From assembly GCF_001428335.1 (NCBI RefSeq), contig NZ_LMSG01000007.1, positions 1 to 39,276 on the forward strand: 39,276 bases of DNA. Reading direction: 5' to 3'. Below, piece by piece: positions 8,345 through 16,152 of the stretch. The notes under the pieces were generated by a model. It was not told the origin of the DNA, made no database searches, and was given only the letters and a program-made list of their open reading frames with translations. Position 1 is the stretch's first letter. Every line of letters begins with the position of its first letter. The stretch comes from Arthrobacter sp. Soil762. GTDB lineage: Bacteria; Actinomycetota; Actinomycetes; Actinomycetales; Micrococcaceae. Made by a program: the position numbers and the translations under genes.

Positions 8345-8740
8345 GGTTTTCTCTTTCGGTTTAGGAAGCCCGGCACCCCTGAGCGGGCCCCGCGGCGGTT
8401 GCAACCCCCAAGTACAACTGGATGCCGCTGCCAACGAACACACGGGCCCCTTTTGCTGCCTGGCTTTCATCGACACCTAGAACTTAACAGCCAAAATCAA
8501 GGTTTAATCAAGACTTTGGATTAACCTGCGGGAACCCTCACGAAGCTGGGACAAACCGGGGTGAACGCCGCACTGACCCTGCGGAAGCGTATTGGCTGAA
8601 TGCTGACATTCCGGTCGCAGGCCGCATCCTGGGCCAGCCCGGACATTGGTGCGTGCTGCCTCCATCAAGGAAGACTTAAGGTTTACGCAGGATCAGCCGA
8701 TGTCCGGCCCTGCCGTGAAATGTGCACTTAGCCTTAACTG
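8345..8740. promoter_or_regulatory. Divergent control region with clustered TTAA motifs
   Basis: The gap lies between the secreted-protein gene (minus) and the Hpt-like gene (plus). It is unusually rich in TTAA words for this GC content: CTTAACAG (8483), GGTTTAATC (8501-8509), GATTAACC (8519-8526), CTTAAGGTTTA (about 8675) and CCTTAACTG (about 8731). GGTTTAATC and GATTAACC form an inverted pair nine bases apart. These could be sites for the OmpR-type regulator encoded just downstream, but that is inference. Confidence 0.4.
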
Positions 8741-9202
8741 ATGGCCATCTCAGCAGCCGATTCCGGTGACGCCGGCACGCACACCTTCGGTGCGGCGCCA
8801 CGTTCCACGGCGCCCGGGAGCGGCGTCCTGCCTCTTGGCGGTCAGGAGCTGCCGCTGCTGGATGGGTCGGTGCTTCAGGACCTGGAAGATGAACTCGGGC
8901 AGCCGGAGATGGCATGGAGCTTTGTCAATGACTACGCCGCCATGTGGGGGCTGCGGCAGCGCTTCCTCCTGGATTCAATCGAGCGTGAGGATCACGCGGC
9001 GGCCCTTGATGCGGTGATCAGCCTGAAAGTATCCTCGGCCATGGTCGGCGGGCTGCGGCTGGCGCGGCTCGCACAGACGCTGGAGACCACCATCCGTAAA
9101 GGCGATCTGCGTGGCAGCGCTGAGCTGCTGGCCCTGATTTCGCTCCACGGGCAGGCGACGGTGAAGGAACTTCAGCTGCGGTACCTTCAGTCGGTCGGAT
9201 AG
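8741..9202 (+). CDS. Hpt-fold protein lacking the phospho-accepting histidine
   Basis: The 153-aa protein has a disordered N-terminus (1-35) and a helical domain (about 38-150) resembling histidine phosphotransfer domains. It shows the order LLDGSVLQDLEDEL, FVNDYAAMWGLRQRFLLDSI, then the helix that normally carries H-x-L-K-G-S. Here that helix reads VISLKVSSAMVGGLRLARLAQ (about 92-112), so Ile93 stands where the phosphorylated His is expected and Val97 replaces the Gly. Leu95, Lys96 and the VG turn are retained. It is probably a non-phosphorylatable binding partner of a receiver or kinase, or a family that lost the chemistry. The ribosome site is weak, so the start could be slightly downstream. 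It converges on the response-regulator gene. Confidence 0.7.
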   Translation: MAISAADSGDAGTHTFGAAPRSTAPGSGVLPLGGQELPLLDGSVLQDLEDELGQPEMAWSFVNDYAAMWGLRQRFLLDSIEREDHAAALDAVISLKVSSAMVGGLRLARLAQTLETTIRKGDLRGSAELLALISLHGQATVKELQLRYLQSVG

Positions 9203-9244
9203 CCTCGCCGGCGCCCCGTTCCACCGGTCAGGCCGGACTGCCGT

Positions 9245-10012
9245 TCATCGGGGCTTGGCTAACCGGTAGCCCACTCCCCGGACCGTCAGCAGCCAGCGCG
9301 GCGAGTCCGGATCATCGCGGAGCTTGCGGCGGATATTCGCGATATGCACCTCCACAGCCCGTTCATCGGAGTCACCGATGAGCGCATCCTGGTCGTAGTA
9401 TCCGCCCCGGACGGCGCGGACGAGCTCGGCTCTCGTCAGGACCGCTCCTTCCCCACGAAGCAGCTCCTGCATCAGGTCGAACTCGCTTCGCGTCAGTTCC
9501 ACGGCAGTCCCGCTGACAGAGGCTGTCCGGCTCCTGCAGTCCAGGGCCAAGCCGTTGTGCCGCAGAACCGACTCGCTGCCACCCTCCTCCGGGGGCGAGG
9601 GCTCCAACTGTGGTGCTGTCGGGGCCCCCACTGGTGTCTGCGGCCGTTGTCGGCGCATCATCGCCGCGATCCTCGCCCGCATCTCCCTTGGCCGGAACGG
9701 TTTGGTGATGTAGTCATCGGCTCCGCCGTGAAGGGCACTGAGCAGATCGGTCTCCTCGGTCCTGCCGGTGAGCATGACGATGTAGGCGTTGCTGAACCGG
9801 CGGATCCGGCGCAGGACCTCGAACCCGTCAATGTCCGGCAGGCCCACGTCCAAAGTCACGACATCGGGACTCGTGTCCCGAACAAGTTCAACGCCTTCGC
9901 GCCCGCGCGACGCGGTGTGGACTTCAAAACCTGACTGAAGAAGCACACCCTCGATCAGGTTGCGCATATCGGCGTCGTCTTCAATGACTACAGCCACGCC
10001 TAAGTCGCTCAT
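9245..10012 (-). CDS. OmpR/PhoB-family response regulator
   Basis: The 255-aa protein has a receiver domain (1-~118) with the acidic pocket E11/D12/D13, phospho-acceptor Asp55 (TLDVGLPDIDG), Thr82 and Lys104 in ITKPF. A Pro-rich linker (about 125-145) leads to a winged-helix DNA-binding domain (about 150-253) with ELTRSEFDLMQELL, AVEVHIANIRRKL and VRGVGYRLA, as in OmpR/PhoB proteins. No cognate full kinase is adjacent; the only kinase-like piece is the short HATPase gene at 1460. It is convergent with the Hpt-like gene and plausibly controls the secreted-protein/Hpt intergenic region. Confidence 0.95.
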   Translation of the reverse strand: MSDLGVAVVIEDDADMRNLIEGVLLQSGFEVHTASRGREGVELVRDTSPDVVTLDVGLPDIDGFEVLRRIRRFSNAYIVMLTGRTEETDLLSALHGGADDYITKPFRPREMRARIAAMMRRQRPQTPVGAPTAPQLEPSPPEEGGSESVLRHNGLALDCRSRTASVSGTAVELTRSEFDLMQELLRGEGAVLTRAELVRAVRGGYYDQDALIGDSDERAVEVHIANIRRKLRDDPDSPRWLLTVRGVGYRLAKPR

Positions 10013-10183
10013 GGCCCCCCTCCACGGTTACTTCATGAATCCGCGTCGGCCCAGCGCCGATACGATATTCGCAGCACACTTCCTAAGTTACAAGGAACAA
10101 GGGGCTTTGGGTGAACTGGTTGAATGAAGCAACCTTTGGTGCCGCGTTTTGGCCGTCACGACGCGTGCCGTAAAGTGGGCCCC

Positions 10184-10223
10184 GTAGCCTGGAACGCCCC
10201 CCAATGTTTCAGGCTACTTTTTT
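10184..10223 (+). terminator. Rho-independent terminator without an obvious gene
   Basis: A 12-bp stem, GTAGCCTGGAAC (10184-10195) and GTTTCAGGCTAC (10206-10217) with one G-U pair, is followed on the plus strand by six T (10218-10223). This is a textbook plus-strand terminator, yet both flanking genes run on the minus strand. It suggests a short plus-strand transcript starting somewhere in 10020-10150. I could not fix a promoter, and no known riboswitch consensus was recognised. The rest of 10013-10434 shows no well-supported gene. Confidence 0.7.
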
Positions 10224-10434
10224 CTGTCCGGAGGGCACTAAGTGGCGGGCGGCCAGGTCTTGGCTCATTTTGAGCTGGAGCCCCAGGATTTTCAACACGC
10301 GGAGCGGGCGGGCAGTGGCCCGATCCGATCCGGACGATATCAGGATTCCGGACGGTTCGATCCTCCCCATCCCCAACCCCTCCGGCCGCCCGGCAACGGC
10401 CTCAGATAGCACCCTGGTGGAACACGCTCCCGGG

Positions 10435-11082
10435 TCAGCTGGAAATCTCTGCCGCCCAGGCCCTGATGTCCTGGGCGGTGAACCGTACTCCCGGGAGAAC
10501 AGCCTGGAGTCTTTCGGTCAGTTCCGCTTCCACCACGAAAAGCGGCATTCCGTTCGCCACCGCATGGGTGTCGCTGATGACCCCTTCAGTGCGATCCAGC
10601 AGAACATCCAGCATCACGTCCGCGTCCCGGGCGTCCCGTGAGCCGTCGCGGACGGGTTGATGCTCGGTGTCCCAGGCCGTCAGGAGCCCGCTCTGCGGCG
10701 TCTTCACCTGGCCGGCCTCTACGCCCAGCCATTTCATGGCGTCCGCGAAAGAGGCGAAGAACTTCGTGGGGCAGACCGGAGAATGGCGGGCCACGTAGAA
10801 ATCCACGATGACCCGGTCCACGGGCGAAGCCCCGACCACCGCCACGCGGGTCAGCGGCCAGGCGCCGGCAAACACGGTCCGGGCCCTGTGCTCCAGTCCT
10901 TCCATCCGGGTCATGTCGACAAGCATGGGACGGGGACGGCTCGAACAAAGGGCCCTGACCTTCGCCATCACGGCACGGGCGTCCTCTTCCGTCACAACCG
11001 CTCCACTGCTCCACCGCAGGTACAGGACGCCGCCGGAAAGTTCCAGCGCGCCTTTATCGCCAGCCAGTGTTTGATGCGCCAT
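10435..11082 (-). CDS. STAS/SpoIIAA-like (DUF7793-like) protein, long paralogue
   Basis: The 215-aa protein shares its first ~120 residues with the gene at 3736: LYLRW, EEDARAVMAKVRAL, RPMLVDMTRMEGL, TRVAVVGASPVDRVIVDFY, CPTKFFASFADAMKWL. The family appears STAS-like, with no known enzymatic residues that I can identify. A further ~90 residues (about 125-215) are absent from the short paralogue and end in a helical stretch LFVVEAELTERLQAVLPG and DIRAWAAEI; I do not recognise this part. ATG 11082 is used (MAHQTL). The gene is divergent from the TPR gene, so regulation from the shared 286-base gap is likely. Confidence 0.75.
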   Translation of the reverse strand: MAHQTLAGDKGALELSGGVLYLRWSSGAVVTEEDARAVMAKVRALCSSRPRPMLVDMTRMEGLEHRARTVFAGAWPLTRVAVVGASPVDRVIVDFYVARHSPVCPTKFFASFADAMKWLGVEAGQVKTPQSGLLTAWDTEHQPVRDGSRDARDADVMLDVLLDRTEGVISDTHAVANGMPLFVVEAELTERLQAVLPGVRFTAQDIRAWAAEISS

Positions 11083-11368
11083 AAGGTCCCCCCAAGAACC
11101 GACCCCGACCGTGGCACTTGGCCGCCACGGCTGCTCCGCAGGGTGTGAAGCCCAAGGAATGATTCGACTCTAATCCCTCTGGCACCAAATGATTCGAACA
11201 CGCTGTTCCTGAGGGCTTCTGCAAGCCACGGTGCCCGGCGGCACCCTCGCATGGAGGCCCGCACGTGGAGGGTGCGTGAGAGCATTGGACTGGCTGGACG
11301 AAACGTCCGTTGGGCCCGCCGTGCCAACCGGCCGGCCTGTAATCGTATTCCGGGAGGTCGCGTGTTCG

Positions 11369-11845
11369 GTGGGTGGTGAAGCGGAGATTTGGCGTACTGA
11401 TCCTGCCACACTGCGCGATGTGCTCCTGGACCGGGCCGCTGTGGAGAGCAGACTCGAGGGATGTCCGGCACTTGAGCGGGTCTGGATCCTTTCGCTGCTC
11501 GGCCGTGACGAGGAAGCCGTGGCCGAAGGACGACGCCTGCTGGCGGACTCGCTGGACCGGTTCCGGCCCCTGCTCGTGCTTGCCCAGGCCTATCAGCGAC
11601 AGTACAAGTGGCATGAAGCAGCCAAATTGCACGAGGAAGCCCTCCGCCTGGCAAACACCCGCGCACGCGAAGCGCTGGTGCGGCACCAGATCGGGCGGCG
11701 CCTCTTCGACGAGGCGCTGTACCGGGACGCCGCAGCCGAATTCGAGTGGGCCTATGACCTGTACAGAACCACCGGCCGGGACAGGCTCGCGAAAATCTCC
11801 AGGCAGGCCATGAAGCGTGCCCGGGAGATCTACGCCCAGTCCTGA
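11369..11845 (+). CDS. TPR-repeat protein
   Basis: The protein (about 159 aa) is built of helix pairs resembling tetratricopeptide repeats, for example ERVWILSLLGRDEEAVAEG, RFRPLLVLAQAYQRQYKWHEAAKLHEEALRLA and RHQIGRRLFDEALYRDAAAEFEWAYDLY. Alternating small and aromatic residues fit the TPR consensus. Such proteins act as binding scaffolds, and the partner is unknown. GTG 11369 is chosen because GGGAGG lies 11 bases upstream; the frame is open back to about 11231, but that part has no coding-like character or ribosome site. It is divergent from the long STAS-like gene. Confidence 0.75.
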   Translation: MGGEAEIWRTDPATLRDVLLDRAAVESRLEGCPALERVWILSLLGRDEEAVAEGRRLLADSLDRFRPLLVLAQAYQRQYKWHEAAKLHEEALRLANTRAREALVRHQIGRRLFDEALYRDAAAEFEWAYDLYRTTGRDRLAKISRQAMKRAREIYAQS

Positions 11846-12087
11846 GCAGCACGTCACGGAACCCCTGCGACGCTTCCGCCCGCGTCGGCCCATGACCTCC
11901 CTATGGGCATACACCGAACCGCCCGGCACCGGCAAGGCCACAGGTGCGCAGACTTAGACACGGTCGCCGCTCAAGGCATTATTGAGCAAATCCTGAGCTT
12001 CCGTACGGGTCATCTTGAGCTTGACTGTGTACGGGGATCCTTTTCAGCTAGGATCGCCGGGTTGGCCTACTGAAAGGCACCTTTGTG

Positions 12088-12222
12088 ATGGATTTCCTCC
12101 GCTATATCACCGGTCTCGCGGTCTTCCTCAGCGCCTCGTTCGTGCTGGCGCTTTCCACCCACCTGCTCCTGATGCGACATACGAAGCGGAAGCACGCGGA
12201 CCTGGCGAGCCAAGGGCAGTAG
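12088..12222 (+). CDS. Very small membrane protein (44 aa)
   Basis: ATG 12088 opens a 44-residue frame: a short MDFLRYITG start, one hydrophobic helix (about 8-29, LAVFLSASFVLALSTHLLL) and a basic tail (RHTKRKHADLASQGQ). A GAAAGG site lies about 10 bases upstream. The inside-positive tail and the clean single helix look like a real small membrane protein. The family is unknown. It is followed after 9 bases by a second tiny membrane protein, as if in one message. Confidence 0.5.
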   Translation: MDFLRYITGLAVFLSASFVLALSTHLLLMRHTKRKHADLASQGQ

Positions 12223-12231
12223 CCGCCGACC

Positions 12232-12351
12232 GTGCCCTACATCGACATCAACCCTCACCGGCAGCGACCGAAATGGCTCGCGTACCTCGTGCTGGCCGTT
12301 CTCACGGCCCTTACCGTCATTGTCGTCATCGCCGCTCTTGCTGGCACCTAA
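12232..12351 (+). CDS. Very small membrane protein (39 aa)
   Basis: GTG 12232 starts a 39-residue protein. A polar, basic N-terminus (PYIDINPHRQRPK) leads into a single hydrophobic helix (about 15-39, LAYLVLAVLTALTVIVVIAA) that reaches the C-terminus. GGGCAG upstream is a modest ribosome site. Position directly after the 44-residue membrane protein suggests co-translation. No family is recognised. Confidence 0.45.
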   Translation: MPYIDINPHRQRPKWLAYLVLAVLTALTVIVVIAALAGT

Positions 12352-13063
12352 GCGTTCCCGGCCTCATAAAAACCTCCCCGATGTAAGGAATCCATATACC
12401 GGCTCATACCTTGCTGTAAGGCCGGTGTCCGTGGCGGACGGTGTGGATGGACCGGGCCGAACCAAGAAGATGGAGAAGGTAACCCTAGGGATCGGCGGTT
12501 GATTCACTGCTGATGCGCGATGGCCTGGCCGCCGTCGGCGAAGTCCTCTCGGTCCACGGTCTGACGGGAGCCGACGCCTCCTGGTGCAGCAAGGACCTGC
12601 AACTCCCTGCGGGCCGGGGACGGGACCAGCACCTGATTGGGGGGATTTAGCCGCTACGCGCTCCACCGTTGCTTTCTGTAAGTCGGCGAGGGTTCCGGGG
12701 CGGTCAGGATGACTAAGAGTGTCAGGAGGGGGTGGCATCTGCGCTTGGGGCGGATACAGGCATATCTGATTTTTCCGAGCACAAGGCATTGCATACTTTG
12801 CCTGTTAGGGTTCGTCTAGGGTCGGCTTCCGGATATTGGGGCTATGCAAAACATCCGATTGATGGATGTCGAGCATCTGCAAGCTCCGGCATGGTTCGCC
12901 TTTGCGTATTGTCTGGCCTCAACACCTTTGGTTAAGAATCATCATGGTCCACGGCGCTGTTGCGCCGGGGCGTTCTCATACAAGGTGGCCGCGGCTCTTC
13001 ACGGCTGACACGGCGGTGACCGTTGCAGATGCGTTACAGTCTCAGACCTGCAGGATTCAGCCG
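12352..13063. other. Long intergenic region with little support for genes
   Basis: I find no convincing gene. One short plus-strand frame, ATG 12513 to TAG 12650 (45 aa, starting MRDGLAAVGEVLSVHG), has coding-like composition but no clear ribosome site, and may be a relic. The last ~250 bases are relatively AT-rich and probably hold the promoter of the PAS-GGDEF-EAL gene. Confidence 0.35.
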
Positions 13064-15109
13064 ATGAAACAGGTACCGATGCTTCCTCCAACGCCGGCCG
13101 TCCACGAGGCCCTTATCTCCGGTGACCTGGACGGAACGATCACTGCCTGGGATGCCGGTGCCACCGAGATGTTCGGCTTCAGCGCTGCCGAAGCGATCGG
13201 CCGGAACTATGACCTGCTGACCACAACGAGCGGAACCATCCTCCATCAGGAGGCTCTGGAACATCTCCGGGCCGGGAGACCCGCATCCGTTGTCCGGGCC
13301 CGCTGGCGGCGCAACGACGGCCGCGTCGCCGACGTTACCCTGACGCATTCACCCCTGTTCGACACCGCCGGAATACTGATCGGCAGCTCAACCATCGCCC
13401 GGGACATCACAGCGGTTGCTCAGCTGCAGGACGAGGCCGGCAAGGAACGCGAACGGCTCATCGAAGCCCAGGAGATGGCCCATGTAGGAAGCGCCGAATA
13501 TGTTTTCTCCTCGGGACGGTGGTGGCACTCGGAAGAATTCGGCCGTCTTCTGGACCTCACCACCGGCGAGGAAGTCGCCGGGCCCATGCTTCTGGAAAAG
13601 ATCCACCCCCAGGACCGGGACAGTCTTACAACCGACTGGCATTCCCTGGACCGGGCCGGTACCCGGAATCTTGACCGCGAGCTGCGCCTCATCCAACCAA
13701 CCGGCGACGTGCGCTGGATTCACGTCAGCGTCAGGGTCACCGACACCGGCACCCGGACCAGAGTCCTCATCACAGCCCTGGACATCACCGCCCGTAAGCT
13801 CGCCGAGGCGGTCCTGACCCATCAGGCGTCCCATGACGCCCTGACCGGGCTGCCCAACAGAATCCTGATCAACACCATCCTCCATGACCTCCTGGGCCGC
13901 AAAGCATCCAGGGTTGTGGTGTTCTTCCTCGACGCTGACCGGTTCAAAACTGTCAACGACGCCATCGGCCACACCGCAGGAGACGCCATCCTCGCTCAAC
14001 TCGCGGCCAGGCTCCGTCTCGCCATCCGGCCCGGCGACACCGTTGGCCGGTTCGGTGGCGACGAATTCGTGGTGATCTGCAAGAATCTGGACGCCACGGA
14101 GGCCCAGGCGGTCGCCGAACGACTTCGCGGCGCAGTCAAGGAGGCCTTCTCCCTGGGCGGCCGCCATATTTTCCTGAACATCAGCATCGGCATCGCCCCT
14201 GCCGGCCCGGGGGACACCGCTGAGACCATGCTTGATGCAGCCGACATGGCCATGTACCAGGCCAAAAATGCCGGCGGCGACCGCAGTGCGGTCCGCGACT
14301 CCGGCACGCAGGCCGCCGCTACTGCACGGCTCAATCTGGAGTCCGATCTCCGCCTCGCCCTGGACCGGAACGAGCTCAGGCTCCACTATCAACCCGTGAT
14401 CGACCTCAAAACCGGGACACCTGTTGGTTTCGAAGCTCTCCTGCGCTGGGAACACCCGACACACGGCCTGCTTCTGCCGGCAAGCTTCATCAGCCTCGCC
14501 GAAGACAGCGGCTTGATCGTTCCCATTGGCAGCTGGGTGCTCAACCAGGCCCTCCAACAGACCCAGCTATGGCGCGATACCCTGCCCGGCGCCAAGGACC
14601 TCACGATTTCCGTTAACGTCTCCGTGCGCCAACTTCAGGATTTGCGCTTCGTCGACACCGTCCGGGACGCTCTCCGCACGACCGGCATCAGTCCGGGCGC
14701 CGTTACCCTGGAAATCACCGAATCCGTACTCGTGGATCAAAGCGAACTGCCCACCGCCATCATCCAAGGCCTGCATGCCTGCGGCGTCGGCCTGGCCATC
14801 GACGATTTCGGTACCGGATACTCATCCCTGAGCCACCTCCGATGGCTATCCGCCCACACCCTGAAAATCGATAAGTCCTTCGTGTCAGAACTCGGCTATA
14901 AAGATCCCAGCAGCGCCTCCATCATCCAACTCATCCTCGGCATGGCCCGCGTCCTGAACCTCAGCGTTATCGCCGAAGGGGTCGAAACGCCGGCGCAATT
15001 GAACGAACTACGCAGGCTCGGTGTCCGCCACGCCCAGGGCTACCTCTGGTCCGCGCCTCTCCCCGCCCATGAAATACCAAAGTGGCAGCTGCAAACACAC
15101 GCACCGTAA
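13064..15109 (+). CDS. PAS-PAS-GGDEF-EAL dual-domain c-di-GMP protein
   Basis: The protein (681 aa from ATG 13064) carries both c-di-GMP synthesis and breakdown domains and no membrane helix. PAS 1 lies at ~10-115 (GTITAWDAGATEMFGFSAAE), PAS 2/PAC at ~135-245 (IHPQDRDSL, then VLITALDITARK). GGDEF is at 331-335, preceded by an RPGD I-site at 322-325. The EAL domain (about 425-670) has EALLRW at 457, NVSVRQL, LEITES, DDFGTGYSS at 580, KIDKSF, VIAEGVET and AQGYLW. Both active sites look complete, so the net activity is probably set by the PAS sensors. The start is uncertain: AGGA precedes ATG 13064, but the frame is open back to 12866 (an ATG at 12944 is another choice). Confidence 0.92.
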   Translation: MKQVPMLPPTPAVHEALISGDLDGTITAWDAGATEMFGFSAAEAIGRNYDLLTTTSGTILHQEALEHLRAGRPASVVRARWRRNDGRVADVTLTHSPLFDTAGILIGSSTIARDITAVAQLQDEAGKERERLIEAQEMAHVGSAEYVFSSGRWWHSEEFGRLLDLTTGEEVAGPMLLEKIHPQDRDSLTTDWHSLDRAGTRNLDRELRLIQPTGDVRWIHVSVRVTDTGTRTRVLITALDITARKLAEAVLTHQASHDALTGLPNRILINTILHDLLGRKASRVVVFFLDADRFKTVNDAIGHTAGDAILAQLAARLRLAIRPGDTVGRFGGDEFVVICKNLDATEAQAVAERLRGAVKEAFSLGGRHIFLNISIGIAPAGPGDTAETMLDAADMAMYQAKNAGGDRSAVRDSGTQAAATARLNLESDLRLALDRNELRLHYQPVIDLKTGTPVGFEALLRWEHPTHGLLLPASFISLAEDSGLIVPIGSWVLNQALQQTQLWRDTLPGAKDLTISVNVSVRQLQDLRFVDTVRDALRTTGISPGAVTLEITESVLVDQSELPTAIIQGLHACGVGLAIDDFGTGYSSLSHLRWLSAHTLKIDKSFVSELGYKDPSSASIIQLILGMARVLNLSVIAEGVETPAQLNELRRLGVRHAQGYLWSAPLPAHEIPKWQLQTHAP

Positions 15110-15222
15110 CCCCCGCCGCACAACGCCCAGCCCCGCAAACTCCCCCGCACAAACTGACCCAACCAGCCACAGTCACTGATCGATGGCCGCCGCGTCGTGG
15201 TCCGGGATGGGGGACAATCGAC

Positions 15223-15504
15223 TCACCTGGAGAGCAGCTTCACCCCGTCCGGACGCAGTTCACCGGCGGGTGACACGTGCCGGTAGAGGGTCTGGCGGGT
15301 GATGCCGATTCCAGCGGGCTTTGTCCGGCTTTTGCGTTCCGAAAGTACAGCAGGGGGCCGCGATCGAGGACTAACGTGGCCAACCGCGTCGGTAATCTCG
15401 ACAAGACCCGCCGCAAACACGTGTGCGCACGGACAGACCAGCACGGGGATCCTCGATTCGAGTTCTTCTCGGAATCCTTCGTTATCGAGACTGGAGAACA
15501 CCAA
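15223..15504 (-). pseudogene. Resolvase remnant: C-terminal HTH plus res-like DNA
   Basis: The last ~29 codons of this minus-strand frame (15223-15312) read as the C-terminal helix-turn-helix of a serine resolvase, with GIGITRQTLYRHVSPAGEL. The catalytic domain is missing. Upstream, 15450-15490 resembles the res-like dyad at 537-585 (shared GATTCGA...GGAATCCTTCGTT). The layout is what remains if most of a resolvase gene was deleted between its res site and its 3' end. The flanking 15505-15681 shows no supported gene. Confidence 0.6.
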
Positions 15505-15681
15505 GGGCCGAGTCGCAGCTGGGCGAGTCGGCCTGCCAAAGCTGTCTCAAGCCAGGCCGCCATAGTCATCCTGGTTGGCCAATGGGTTTCGTGCAACGAT
15601 TCCGTACGCACCGTGGCGGGCGTGTCGCCGGCCGGCGGGCCGTGCAGCTCACGGTTGGTGGTTCGCTCCTCGAGGTGAGCG

Positions 15682-16002
15682 CTAGGAGGCCTCGCCCCAG
15701 GGCACGCCCGCCGGGCGGCCACCGACGTGCTGCCACGCTCGATCTGCGAAGTCCAAGGCTTGATCCCCAGAAGCACCGATGTTGATGGCCATAGGGATTC
15801 GTGAGCGCGCAATGCGGTTGATCGTGGACTTACCGACGCCAAGCTTGTCGGCGATCTGCCGGACCGTCCATCCCCTATCGGTCAAGACGTGAACGACGTC
15901 CCTCAGGACGAGGACACGTGCCAAGTCAGCCTGGCGAATATGCCCCCAAGCGGCGAATGCATCGTCAACAGTAACCTCGGAAAACTTCTTATCTTGTCCC
16001 AT
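15682..16002 (-). CDS. Small helix-turn-helix DNA-binding protein
   Basis: The 106-aa protein has a clear HTH at about 44-65: GWTVRQIADKLGVGKSTINRIAR, of the homeodomain-like/resolvase-type kind. An N-terminal helical region (DDAFAAWGHIRQADLARVLVLRDVVHVL) may dimerise. It lacks any catalytic domain. Its ATG (16000-16002) lies inside the left copy of a 17-bp palindrome that is repeated just upstream, which strongly suggests autoregulation. It is downstream of and co-directional with the KfrA-like gene. Confidence 0.8.
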   Translation of the reverse strand: MGQDKKFSEVTVDDAFAAWGHIRQADLARVLVLRDVVHVLTDRGWTVRQIADKLGVGKSTINRIARSRIPMAINIGASGDQALDFADRAWQHVGGRPAGVPWGEAS

Positions 16003-16038
16003 GCTGGGACACTATCAGGTGTCCCAGCATGGGACAAG
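15993..16038. promoter_or_regulatory. Double palindromic operator over the HTH gene start
   Basis: Two copies of a self-palindrome occur: TGTCCCATGCTGGGACA (15995-16011) and TGTCCCAGCATGGGACA (16020-16036). They sit within a larger inverted repeat with perfect 20-base arms, 15993-16012 and 16019-16038, and a 6-base spacer. The left site contains the start codon of the small HTH gene. A dimeric or tetrameric repressor bound here would block both promoter and translation start. Confidence 0.75.
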
Positions 16039-16152
16039 GGGTGTGCCGGCCCTGCTCTCCCTCAGGCATCTGGTCCCCGACGAATCACACCGGGGGCCCT
16101 GACCTGGTCTGCGTCCATTTCGGTGAAATAGGGCGAGAACGATTTGTTCTTC

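Noticed and set aside
10013..10183. Possible c-di-GMP riboswitch before the orphan terminator
   Set aside because: I could not find the GEMM consensus elements, so only a generic small-RNA possibility is kept.
10209..10412. 67-codon minus-strand frame downstream of the long STAS-like gene
   Set aside because: GTG start without ribosome site, and its 3' end overlaps the plus-strand terminator hairpin; not strong enough to list as a gene.
13388..14557. 389-codon minus-strand frame opposite the PAS-GGDEF-EAL gene
   Set aside because: Shadow frame; the plus strand has complete GGDEF and EAL motifs.
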